Below are positions 1 through 5,931 of a stretch of DNA of 9,152 bases, one piece after another. The notes below the pieces were generated by a model. That model was not told where the DNA came from. It saw nothing but the letters and a program-made list of their open reading frames with translations, and did no database searches. The number at the start of each line of letters is the position of its first letter. Position 1 is the stretch's first letter. Origin of the DNA: Planctomycetia bacterium (GTDB taxonomy: Bacteria; Planctomycetota; UBA11346); the NCBI GenBank assembly GCA_005801395.1, contig SYDV01000027.1:1-9152 (forward strand), read 5' to 3'. Position numbers and translations under genes: made by a program.

Positions 1-69
1 AAATGCCCCCAGGGTATGAATTTATAAAACTACTAGGTAGTTAACAGCACTATTTTTTACCAGGGAAAG
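1..69. other. AT-rich non-coding leader upstream of the truncated DUF1501 gene
   Basis: This stretch is AT-rich and has stops in all three forward frames: TAA at 25-27 and TAG at 34-36 in the frame of the downstream gene, TGA at 17-19 in the second frame, and TAA at 42-44 in the third. It therefore cannot hold the missing N-terminal part of the following DUF1501 protein in any single frame. A weak purine-rich AGGGA at 62-66 lies only three bases before the ATG at 70, too close for a normal ribosome binding site. I see no convincing promoter. It may be a rearrangement junction, or intergenic DNA next to a decayed gene. Confidence 0.5.
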
Positions 70-1032
70 ATGTGGGTAATGAGTAGGTTAGGAGCCTGGG
101 CGACCTATGCGTTGGTCACTGAAAATCAGGACCTTCCCGCATTTGTTGCGATCAATGACCCTCGTGGTTTAGCACGCAGTGGGAAAAATAATTTTGGCAA
201 TGGCTTTTTACCGGCAGCGTTTCAAGGCACTGATTTTAATGCCCAATTACCACCCGCAAATCTCATGCGACCAACATCGCTCTCTCAACAAGCTGACCAA
301 CAAACCAAGGAACTGCTCAATCGCTTAAATAGCCATCATCTGGAAGCCTTTCCTGGGGATGCGGATTTAGCGGGTCGCATTGCCAGTTATGAGCTCGCTG
401 GAAAAATGCAGCTGTCAGTTCCCTCAGTTATGGATCTCGGCAAAGAAACAGCAGCCACACGCGAAACTTACGGCACTGAGTCTGGGTCGAAATTAAAACG
501 CCAATACGCAGAGAATTGCCTAGTCGCCAGACGTTTACTCGAAAAAGGCGTGCGTGTCGTTCAGTTATTTAACGGTAGCGATCCCGCAGGCGGCAACGGA
601 ATCACCAATTGGGATTCGCACAGTGACATCCTAAAAACGCATGCCATGCAGGCCGAGATTATGGATCAACCAACGGCTGCTTTAATTGCTGATTTAAAAC
701 AACGTGGATTATTAGAACACACCTTAGTGGTATGGTGCACTGAATTTGGCCGCATGCCTTTCTTACAAGCCAATGGCAGTGGTCGCGATCATAACCCAGG
801 GGCATTCACTTGTTTTATGGCCGGTGCCGGAGTGAAAAAAGCCTACAGCTATGGTGAAAGTGACGAAATGGGATTAAACGCTGCCATCAACCCAACTAGT
901 GTGTATGATTTCAACGCCACGATCCTGCACTTAATGGGACTCGATCACGAACGATTATCGTATTATCATAATGGCATTGAACGTCGTTTAACGTCCGTCC
1001 ACGGTCACGTTATTAAAGATATTTTAGCCTAG
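70..1032 (+). CDS. DUF1501 family protein, N-terminally truncated
   Basis: This matches the C-terminal two thirds of the DUF1501 family, exported proteins of the alkaline-phosphatase/sulfatase-like superfamily that are abundant in Planctomycetota and Verrucomicrobiota and are usually encoded beside a DUF1549/DUF1553 protein. Visible family motifs are LGAWATYAL near residue 10 followed by ENQDLPAFV, ARRLLEKGVRVVQ (about 152-164), WDSH (181-184), TEFGRMP (224-230), GRDHN (238-242) and a closing LHLMGLDHERLSY block. The TEFG and GRDHN motifs correspond to likely metal-site regions of the fold. Members normally have well over 400 residues, with a twin-arginine signal and an N-terminal third that are both absent here; only 320 residues remain. 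The ATG at 70 is the first start after the in-frame TAG at 34-36, but its first few residues do not look family-like. The product would probably be neither exported nor properly folded, so it may be a gene remnant. The biochemical function of the family is not established. Confidence 0.82.
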   Translation: MWVMSRLGAWATYALVTENQDLPAFVAINDPRGLARSGKNNFGNGFLPAAFQGTDFNAQLPPANLMRPTSLSQQADQQTKELLNRLNSHHLEAFPGDADLAGRIASYELAGKMQLSVPSVMDLGKETAATRETYGTESGSKLKRQYAENCLVARRLLEKGVRVVQLFNGSDPAGGNGITNWDSHSDILKTHAMQAEIMDQPTAALIADLKQRGLLEHTLVVWCTEFGRMPFLQANGSGRDHNPGAFTCFMAGAGVKKAYSYGESDEMGLNAAINPTSVYDFNATILHLMGLDHERLSYYHNGIERRLTSVHGHVIKDILA

Positions 1033-1068
1033 CATAATTTCACGGCTAAACGCCTGCTTGTTTGGAGC

Positions 1069-1088
1069 GATAAAGTATTTGCTTTATC
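1069..1088 (+). terminator. AT-rich hairpin between the DUF1501 and apbE genes
   Basis: GATAAAG (1069-1075) and CTTTATC (1082-1088) are perfect 7-bp inverted repeats around a six-base loop, 37 bases after the DUF1501 stop and 29 bases before the apbE start. There is no T-run after the 3' arm and the stem is AT-rich, so a strong intrinsic terminator is unlikely. It could be a weak terminator, an mRNA structure in the apbE leader, or chance. Confidence 0.25.
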
Positions 1089-1116
1089 CGCCGAATAACG
1101 GGATGGTCATGCACAA

Positions 1117-2103
1117 ATGGTACATCCACCACTGATACGCCTTGCTCGTTTGGCTATGGCTACACGTTTTGAATTAGTCATCGCTGATGTTGGTGATGTT
1201 TCGTTTTTGCAAGCGGCCGGTGAAGAGGCGTTAAATGAAATAAGTGACTGTGAACGTCTGCTGAGCGTTCACCGCCCGGATGGAGAATTATTTCGCCTTA
1301 ATGCTCATGCCGCAAACGGTCCGATGCGCGCAGATCCACGGGTTTTGCAGTTTATTATTCAGGCGCAATCACTGGCTGAGATGACACATGGCACCTGTGA
1401 TATTGCTATTGGTCCATTATTAGATGCATGGCGCATACAACGAATTGACACAGATCACCTATCGGCTCCGACAGAAAACGACATTGCATCCGCCCTGCGT
1501 TTAGTAAATGTCCGCCAACAAGTGGTCGTCGACCTTCATGCTGGAACGGTGGTTTTTACCCAGCCAGGCGTGCGCTTAGATCCTGGGGCGTTGGGCAAGG
1601 GGTGGGCCATTAATCGAGCCATCACATTGTTACGGGAACATGGCATCACTCGAGCATTATTGCATGGCGGTACGTCCTCGGTTGTCGCTCTTGGCGCACC
1701 ATTGGAGCACGCTGCATGGCCAATTGGCATCGCCCACCCACAAAACGGAAACATCATAACAACCGCATTATTATCGAATAATGCGCTTTCAGTATCTGCG
1801 CTGCACGGCCGCCAATTAATTACCGGCGGACAATTACACGGTCACATTATTGATCCCAGAACAGGACACCCGGTCAGCCATACCGCATTAAGCGCCATCG
1901 TACACGCGGATAGCGTAATGGCAGAAGCTTGGTCAACAGCAATGCTCATCGATCAACATGTCACGCAGCAGTGTTCCGTGTCAGCATGGTTACCACAAAG
2001 CACCGCAGTGGTTGTTAGCGATAAAAATCATGAACTGATTTGCAACACTTCTGGCCCTGATTTCATGCCTTTTCACACGAAAAGTCATGTTGGCGATAAA
2101 TAA
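1117..2103 (+). CDS. apbE: ApbE family FAD:protein FMN transferase
   Basis: ApbE enzymes split FAD and attach FMN covalently to a threonine of target flavoproteins, for example the NqrB/NqrC subunits of the Na+-translocating NADH dehydrogenase, RnfG/RnfD, and extracellular electron-transfer proteins. Signature segments are present in order: MATRFEL near residue 14 (family MGT-F-E), LDPGALGKGWA (154-164; family LD-G-x-x-KG-A), HGGTSS (183-188; family GG-x), HIIDPRTGHPV (243-253) and AEAWSTA (269-275). The last matches the family A-D-A-x-(S/A)-T metal-binding loop, but glutamate E270 replaces the usual aspartate; T274 is kept. The length, 328 residues, is normal. There is no signal peptide or lipobox, although many ApbE proteins are periplasmic or lipoproteins, so this form may act in the cytoplasm or be exported by an unseen route. 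ATG 1117 is the only standard start after the in-frame TAA at 1096-1098; no good Shine-Dalgarno sequence precedes it. No flavinylation target is encoded in the window. Confidence 0.93.
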   Translation: MVHPPLIRLARLAMATRFELVIADVGDVSFLQAAGEEALNEISDCERLLSVHRPDGELFRLNAHAANGPMRADPRVLQFIIQAQSLAEMTHGTCDIAIGPLLDAWRIQRIDTDHLSAPTENDIASALRLVNVRQQVVVDLHAGTVVFTQPGVRLDPGALGKGWAINRAITLLREHGITRALLHGGTSSVVALGAPLEHAAWPIGIAHPQNGNIITTALLSNNALSVSALHGRQLITGGQLHGHIIDPRTGHPVSHTALSAIVHADSVMAEAWSTAMLIDQHVTQQCSVSAWLPQSTAVVVSDKNHELICNTSGPDFMPFHTKSHVGDK

Positions 2104-2153
2104 CTTCGAACTAAATTGTTTAATTATTCCGCTCGTTGAGTTCCGCGTTTCTC

Positions 2154-2492
2154 TTAATGAAAACGACAGAGTAATGCAATCGATATAAGCGCACAGGCAA
2201 TGCCTAACATTTCATATTTATCAAGCGTTTCACCAAAGACGAAAACACCAAGCAGGGTTAATAACAGCACGGTGGAAACCGAATAAACCACACCAATGGT
2301 GGCCAATTTCAAATGCTGCATGGCAATGACCCAACCAAAAGCACAGAGGGAATACACCACAAAGCCGCATAAAAACCAGCGATTCGAAAATGGATTTGCT
2401 GTTTGTTGACTCGCTAACTTCAAAAAATAATCACCGACTACGGTAATGACCGCGATGAACACCACCCCAACGGCCACTACAAATGGAGTCAA
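2154..2492 (-). CDS. Small four-helix EamA/SMR-like membrane transporter
   Basis: This 112-residue protein has four predicted membrane helices at roughly residues 3-22, 39-58, 65-86 and 93-109. That is the layout of the small multidrug resistance and half-length EamA (drug/metabolite transporter) proteins, which work as dimers. The segment VYSVSTVLLLTLLGVFVFGE (69-88), ending in a conserved Gly-Glu before the last helix, is typical of the superfamily. The Glu at about position 14 of helix 1 that defines EmrE-type cation exporters is absent (Ala14), though an acidic D21 sits at the end of that helix. The substrate is therefore unknown and classical drug export is not supported. The start is TTG, overlapping the TGA stop of the upstream SET gene (shared bases 2490-2491 inside TTGA), with AAGGTG at 2498-2503 five bases upstream. 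This suggests translational coupling in a two-gene operon. The gene converges with apbE; 50 bases separate the two stop codons. Confidence 0.8.
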   Translation of the reverse strand: MTPFVVAVGVVFIAVITVVGDYFLKLASQQTANPFSNRWFLCGFVVYSLCAFGWVIAMQHLKLATIGVVYSVSTVLLLTLLGVFVFGETLDKYEMLGIACALISIALLCRFH

Positions 2493-2866
2493 GCGATCAC
2501 CTTTGGTCGAAAGTTAAGCATCACCACTTCGTGAGAGCTACAGGTAATTTCTTCACCAAAAGCGATATCTCTACAGGCATACATAGTATCCCCGTTTTGA
2601 ATGGTATTCGGATTATCATCGTGATTAGAAAAGCGGTCATCATCACTGGAAAGGATGAAACGTCGCTTTTCTTTCTCGTAACAGGCGTAATGCAAAACCT
2701 GTTCTTGCGCCGCTGGTGACAAGGACGGTAGGCAGTCCTCAGGAATCTCGACATCAAAGCCAGGCTGAAACTTCCAAATGATGGTGCCCTTTGCGATGAA
2801 TTGATCCGCAAATAAACCAAGACCGTGAATGCTACTCGTTCGCACCCGTCCTCTTACTAACAACAT
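2489..2866 (-). CDS. Small SET-domain protein (putative protein-lysine methyltransferase)
   Basis: This 125-residue protein is almost entirely a SET domain, the S-adenosylmethionine-dependent lysine methyltransferase fold. The cofactor-loop motif HGLGLFA is at 14-20 (family HG-G-F/A), the NH-x-x-PN motif reads FSNHDDNPN at 79-87, and the GEE-(L/I)-T segment is at 104-108. The family normally continues with Asp-Tyr, where the tyrosine is catalytic; here it reads CSSHEV (109-114), so this tyrosine is missing. Enzymatic activity is thus uncertain and the protein could be a binding-only relative. A longer reading frame begins at TTG 2941, but ATG 2866 is preferred: GGAG lies six bases upstream at 2873-2876, family similarity begins there, and a promoter candidate lies between the two starts. 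The gene overlaps the membrane-protein gene downstream. Small bacterial SET proteins have few known substrates, and none can be inferred here. Confidence 0.82.
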   Translation of the reverse strand: MLLVRGRVRTSSIHGLGLFADQFIAKGTIIWKFQPGFDVEIPEDCLPSLSPAAQEQVLHYACYEKEKRRFILSSDDDRFSNHDDNPNTIQNGDTMYACRDIAFGEEITCSSHEVVMLNFRPKVIA

Positions 2867-2872
2867 CGTTGT

Positions 2873-2876
2873 CTCC
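2873..2876 (-). promoter_or_regulatory. Ribosome binding site deciding the SET gene start
   Basis: GGAG on the minus strand lies six bases before ATG 2866. It supports this start over the TTG at 2941, which would add 25 N-terminal residues without family similarity. Confidence 0.65.
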
Positions 2877-2902
2877 ACGTGACTTTGGATATGGAATTCT
2901 GG

Positions 2903-2933
2903 ATGCTTATACGAAGCATTATTTTTCTCGCAA
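2903..2933 (-). promoter_or_regulatory. Sigma-70-like promoter with palindromic operator, SET operon
   Basis: On the minus strand, TTGCGA (2928-2933; 4/6 match to TTGACA) and TATAAG (2906-2911; 5/6 match to TATAAT) are separated by 16 bases. Transcription would begin around 2900, about 35 bases before the SET start codon. A perfect 6-bp inverted repeat, ATGCTT (2903-2908) and AAGCAT (2914-2919) around five bases, covers the -10 element. This is a common position for a repressor site, but no regulator can be named. An exact TATAAT also occurs at 2976-2981 without a recognisable -35 partner, so the real promoter could lie there instead. Confidence 0.4.
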
Positions 2934-3054
2934 CCCACCAATAGGTGCGAGGTTCAAGGCTTGTGGCAACTCTTCATTATAACTATTGCTACACCTGAAT
3001 CATTTTAATGTCAGCGTCTTCGGCTTACGTGTAAAATAGAACGATCAGCGATAA

Positions 3055-3675
3055 TTAAGAATCAATGCGCAATATTCCACGTCTGACTGCCGTCGCTACA
3101 GCGGACGCACGATCACTTACACGTAACTTTAAGAAAATTTGTTTCACATGCGCTTTAGCACCGTCCTCACTAATACCTAAGTGCGTGCCAACTTCTTTGT
3201 TGGATTGCCCTTGCGCTAGCAATTGCAGCACTTCCAATTGCCTCGCCGTCAACTGTTCATCATCATTACGTTGCGCTAATTGCTGCTGGATATGCTTAGG
3301 CAACCACGTTTCACCAGCGGCAACGTGTCGAATGGCTTCGACCAATTCTCCAGGCCCGGCGTCTTTCAAAACATAACCGCTAGCACCAGCCGCCATGGCC
3401 CGATGCACATCTTCTTCAGTATCATAAGTCGTAAGCATCAGAACGCGCGCTCAAGGATCAATTCGTCGTATTTCACCAGTGGCACTAATCCCATCTTTAT
3501 TCGGCATGCGCACGTCCATCACGGTTACATCAGGACGAATTTCCCTGAACAAACGAACGGCCTCGACTCCATCTTCCGCCTCAGCCACAACCGACAGATC
3601 AGGGTGATGGCTCAGCACTGCCACCAAGCCCATGCGGACAACGGCATGATCATCAGTGATAAGCAATCGTATCAT
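3055..3675 (-). pseudogene. NarL/FixJ-type response regulator with in-frame TGA stop
   Basis: This is a two-component response regulator of 207 codons, the usual NarL size, interrupted by TGA at codon 75 (3451-3453). Residues 1-74 carry the first half of the receiver domain: acidic pair D8-D9 and phosphoacceptor D54 in VMDVRMP. After the stop the same frame continues ARVLMLTTYD (switch Thr 82/83) and GYVLKD (Lys104), then the LuxR-type helix-turn-helix with LTARQLEVL and NKEVGTHLGISEDGAKAHV. Both halves are in the same frame, so this is a nonsense codon or two compensating indels, not a simple frameshift. Without readthrough, a 74-residue half receiver is made. Re-initiation at ATG 3438, 12 bases past the stop, could give a 127-residue DNA-binding fragment lacking D54. 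The start overlaps the kinase stop (ATGA, 3672-3675) with AGGAG seven bases upstream. It should act on the kinase's target genes, which are not known. It may be a genuine pseudogene or a sequence error. Confidence 0.87.
3451..3453 (-). other. Premature TGA codon in the response regulator
   Basis: The minus strand reads CCT TGA GCG CGC GTT, giving Pro-stop-Ala-Arg-Val where related regulators have Pro-x-Ala-Arg-Val with x often Glu or Asn. A single substitution in a sense codon would be enough. Alternatively CCTGAGGCG (Pro-Glu-Ala) with one T gained and one G lost gives the same bases, a pattern typical of homopolymer errors. Confidence 0.8.
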
Positions 3676-3682
3676 TTCGGTT

Positions 3683-3687
3683 CTCCT
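3683..3687 (-). promoter_or_regulatory. Ribosome binding site of the response regulator
   Basis: AGGAG on the minus strand lies inside the last codons of the kinase gene, seven bases before the regulator ATG at 3675. Together with the ATGA overlap it indicates coupled translation of kinase and regulator. Confidence 0.65.
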
Positions 3688-4549
3688 ACAATGGTCAGTG
3701 ATATGTTCGTACCTGCTCCAGGCGAGCTCGTCACGATCATGGTACCGCCTATTTTTCGCGCACGTTCATGTAAACTTTGCAAACCAAAATGGCCGGTATG
3801 TGGCCCATCTACCTGTGATAAATCAAAACCGCAACCGTTATCAAACACCTGCAACAACAGTTCAGTGGCCAAAAAATGAATCTTAATCATAATTTCTGTC
3901 GCGCGCCCATGGCGCAAGGCATTGTGAACAGCTTCCTGAACAATGCGCGTCATATGATGGGTCGTCAGTCCATTAATTGATCGCGAAATACCTTCACTTT
4001 GTAACGTTATGACCGAATTTTTTCCCAATTGTAAGTGCTTAATCAGCGTTCGCATGCGCGCTAACAGATCGCATTCCTCGTTCGCATCCGTATTCAAATC
4101 CCACACAGCTCGGCGCACCTCTGCGCGACTCTGTGCCAAAATATTTTGCGCGGTAATCAATGACACGGGTTTGTCGGTCAAAGACATAGCCGTCGCTTCT
4201 AGTTGTAGGGCAACTCCCGTTAAATTCTGTTCTAAGCTATCGTGTAATTCTGCCGCTAAACGTTTTCGTTCGCTTGATATGGCAGAGAATGCAACTTCCG
4301 CATCAGCGCGCGCGCGCATTTCATCATTTAATTGTCGAGAGCGTATTTCAACACGATAACGCAACGCTAAGGCCCACGAAATAGTGAGCAATAATCCAAC
4401 TCCCACAAAAATTGCGGCGTAAAGCAGGCGATCACGATTCCACCACGGCGGCGATTGCAGTACCGATAAATCCTCTGTTCGTGCGACTAATAGGGCAAAG
4501 GTTGTGGGCCGACTGGATAAAAGCAAAATGCCTGCACCAGGTGCCAAAT

Positions 4550-5627
4550 CACATACCCCCGTAATCTTCAAGCGCATATCACGTACAATAAACGAAGGCA
4601 TTTCCATTAAACTGGATAAAACAATGGGGATATTTTTGTTTTCCACTCGCAGATTAAAACCGTAGCAGTTACCTTTTTGCATTGTGATATCTAGCACCGT
4701 CCCCTCTATCGTAATTCGCCGCCAGTCTCGTTCTGCTAATTCACGCCCCTTAACACTTTGCAAATCGACGAACTCTGCCGCTGGTATTCCAACCGGTTTG
4801 ACCACCTGCACATACGCTTCTTCTAAAACTGGATTATACATACCCATGCGCGCAAAGGCCGCCACCTCAACTAAATCACCTAGCTTAACATGATCTAATT
4901 CTTTTTGTCCACGCGGAATAACACTAATGCCGTAATCACCATCTTGAATGACTAACATGCTATCAATAAAAGTAACCACTCCATGTACTTTTTTTCGCCG
5001 CTGACTTTGCTGTGGACCAGCCGCTAATAAATGATTAATCGCGATAAGCGGCGTAGAAAATGGCTCACTCGGCGGATCAATGACAACAATATCTTCAACA
5101 CTATGGGTAAAAATAATCCATCGGTACGGTTCCGTGCGCCGATTTTGTTGACGTAGCGGAATTCCGCGCAGGCGTACCGTGGCATCCTCATATCGCGTCA
5201 CATCTTCGGCTTGATAACGCACAATCATGGCAGAGACACTGCCCCATGGAGTACCTAAGCGCAGCACCAAACGTGGCGGATCAATTGATGAATCAATGAA
5301 CACTTCACGCACTACCGCTTTCACTTCAATTAATTGCCCCTCATGGTAGCCCGCTTGTAAATCTTCCACCGTCGCCTGCATCGGAACCGGTAAAGCAAGG
5401 CGACCTTTTTTCTTCACCTGCATCGCCGCTACCCGCGGAGCATAAGCCGACGCATCCGTAACGCCTTCGATTTCCACTTCGTCACCGGGTTCTACTCTGA
5501 TACCCGGACCATCCGGTGCTGCTTTTTGCGAAACATGCACGCCACCAGTGGCATCTTGCAGTACAAAATCTGGCAGCGCATCACTACGATAATATGTTAC
5601 TATTCCCGTAATTTTTACCGGTCGTTG
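4550..5627 (-). repeat. Four-fold OB-like beta repeat region of the kinase sensor
   Basis: Four segments of the kinase share a pattern: a strand with G-(I/V)-V, a strand ending in a ligand-facing loop such as VLQDATGG or VIQDGDYG, then a strand with G(D)-x-V-E-(V/I) near the end. Approximate residues are 51-117 (VKITGIVTYY), 145-206 (IEVKAVVREV), 260-329 (KKVHGVVTFI) and 352-410 (RRITIEGTVL). Units 1 and 3 are most alike. This was read by eye from protein patterns; no alignment was run, and unit boundaries are approximate. Such beta-barrel units are plausible ligand-binding modules outside the membrane. Confidence 0.5.
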
Positions 5628-5651
5628 CTCGCCTGCTTCACTCGGCAGTAA

Positions 5652-5654
5652 TTA
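5652..5654 (-). other. Premature TAA codon 42 in the sensor kinase
   Basis: The minus strand reads GTT CGT TAA TTA CTG CCG AGT GAA, Val-Arg-stop-Leu-Leu-Pro-Ser-Glu. Related kinases have Val-Arg-x-Leu followed closely by Pro and Glu-Ala at this position. One C-to-T change from CAA (Gln) would explain it, but the ancestral codon is not known. Confidence 0.78.
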
Positions 5655-5777
5655 ACGAACGGCCGCCGCTGTGGTGAGCGGCTCACTCGCCCGCAGCAGA
5701 CCACTCAGCATAATTACTGTCACAAAAGTAACGGCTGCCCACTTCACGCTTCGACTCACAATCGTAATTAAGGTCAT

Positions 5778-5931
5778 GTTCCCATCTTAATGGTTTGTCT
5801 GGATGATTCATTACACCCTGACCACGCCAAGGGCAAAATGCCTAAACCATAGTGCAACACCTGTACTAACCGACAACTAGCGGACAATATTCCTTACTGA
5901 ATCGGGTAGTGGAAGCAGAACACCCCCTGCT
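5778..5931. promoter_or_regulatory. Divergent intergenic region, kinase / cytochrome gene
   Basis: These 154 bases separate two divergently transcribed genes and must contain both promoters if the genes are expressed. A 7-bp inverted repeat, ATGGTTT (5790-5796) and AAACCAT (5844-5850), has 47 bases between its arms and could be a looping or paired operator site, or chance. A weak kinase promoter can be read on the minus strand (TTGCCC, 17 bases, TAATGA), but neither box is a good match. I find no convincing promoter or ribosome site for the plus-strand gene. Confidence 0.3.

Larger units (their letters stand above)
3672..5777 (-). pseudogene. Sensor histidine kinase (HisKA_3 type) with early in-frame TAA
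   Basis: This is a membrane sensor kinase of 701 amino-acid positions, partner of the overlapping NarL-type regulator. From ATG 5777 the order is: hydrophobic signal/anchor (about 13-27, after basic R9 and K12), a large beta-rich extracytoplasmic region with about four OB-fold-like units (about 50-410), one membrane helix (about 452-472), a linker, a HisKA_3 dimerisation domain with phosphoacceptor His512 in AELHDSLEQ, and an HATPase_c domain with N619 in VHNALRHG, the DNGCGF box and GHFGLQSLHERA. TAA at codon 42 (5652-5654) stops translation just after the signal region. The next in-frame usable start is GTG 5540, which would give a 622-residue product without a signal peptide. The frame is otherwise open to 3672. 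The start is the first ATG after an in-frame TAA at 5787-5789; its ribosome site is weak. The kinase should phosphorylate the regulator. Its signal is unknown. It may be a recent pseudogene or a base error. Confidence 0.88.

Noticed and set aside
3..44. A 13-codon frame MPPGYEFIKLLGS that resembles the first residues of bacterial serine/threonine kinases.
   Set aside because: It ends at a stop after 13 residues with no kinase sequence after it in any frame; the similarity is too short to trust.
1536..1757. Minus-strand open frame of 73 codons.
   Set aside because: It lies wholly inside the well-supported apbE gene and shows no family features.
2107..2139. Inverted repeat GAACT / AGTTC between the convergent apbE and transporter genes, considered as a bidirectional terminator.
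   Set aside because: Only five pairs with a loop of more than 20 bases and no GC-rich stem or T-run.
2483..2820. Plus- and minus-strand frames overlapping the SET gene (2483-2719 and 2521-2820).
   Set aside because: Both are shadows of the SET gene, which has clear family motifs and a ribosome binding site.
2867..2941. N-terminal extension of the SET protein from TTG 2941.
   Set aside because: The extension lacks family similarity, overlaps the best promoter candidate, and has a weaker start than ATG 2866 with GGAG.
3065..3886. Plus-strand frames (3065-3376, 3280-3879, 3656-3886) opposite the response regulator and kinase.
   Set aside because: The minus strand has receiver, helix-turn-helix and ATPase motifs; the plus-strand translations are low-complexity shadows.
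4009..4893. Plus-strand frames 4009-4359 and 4684-4893.
   Set aside because: They lie inside the kinase gene on the other strand and have no recognisable domain.
3451..5654. TGA and TAA read as recoded codons (selenocysteine or altered code).
   Set aside because: Both codons end other genes in the window, neither site is a usual Cys/Sec position, and no hairpin typical of recoding was recognised.
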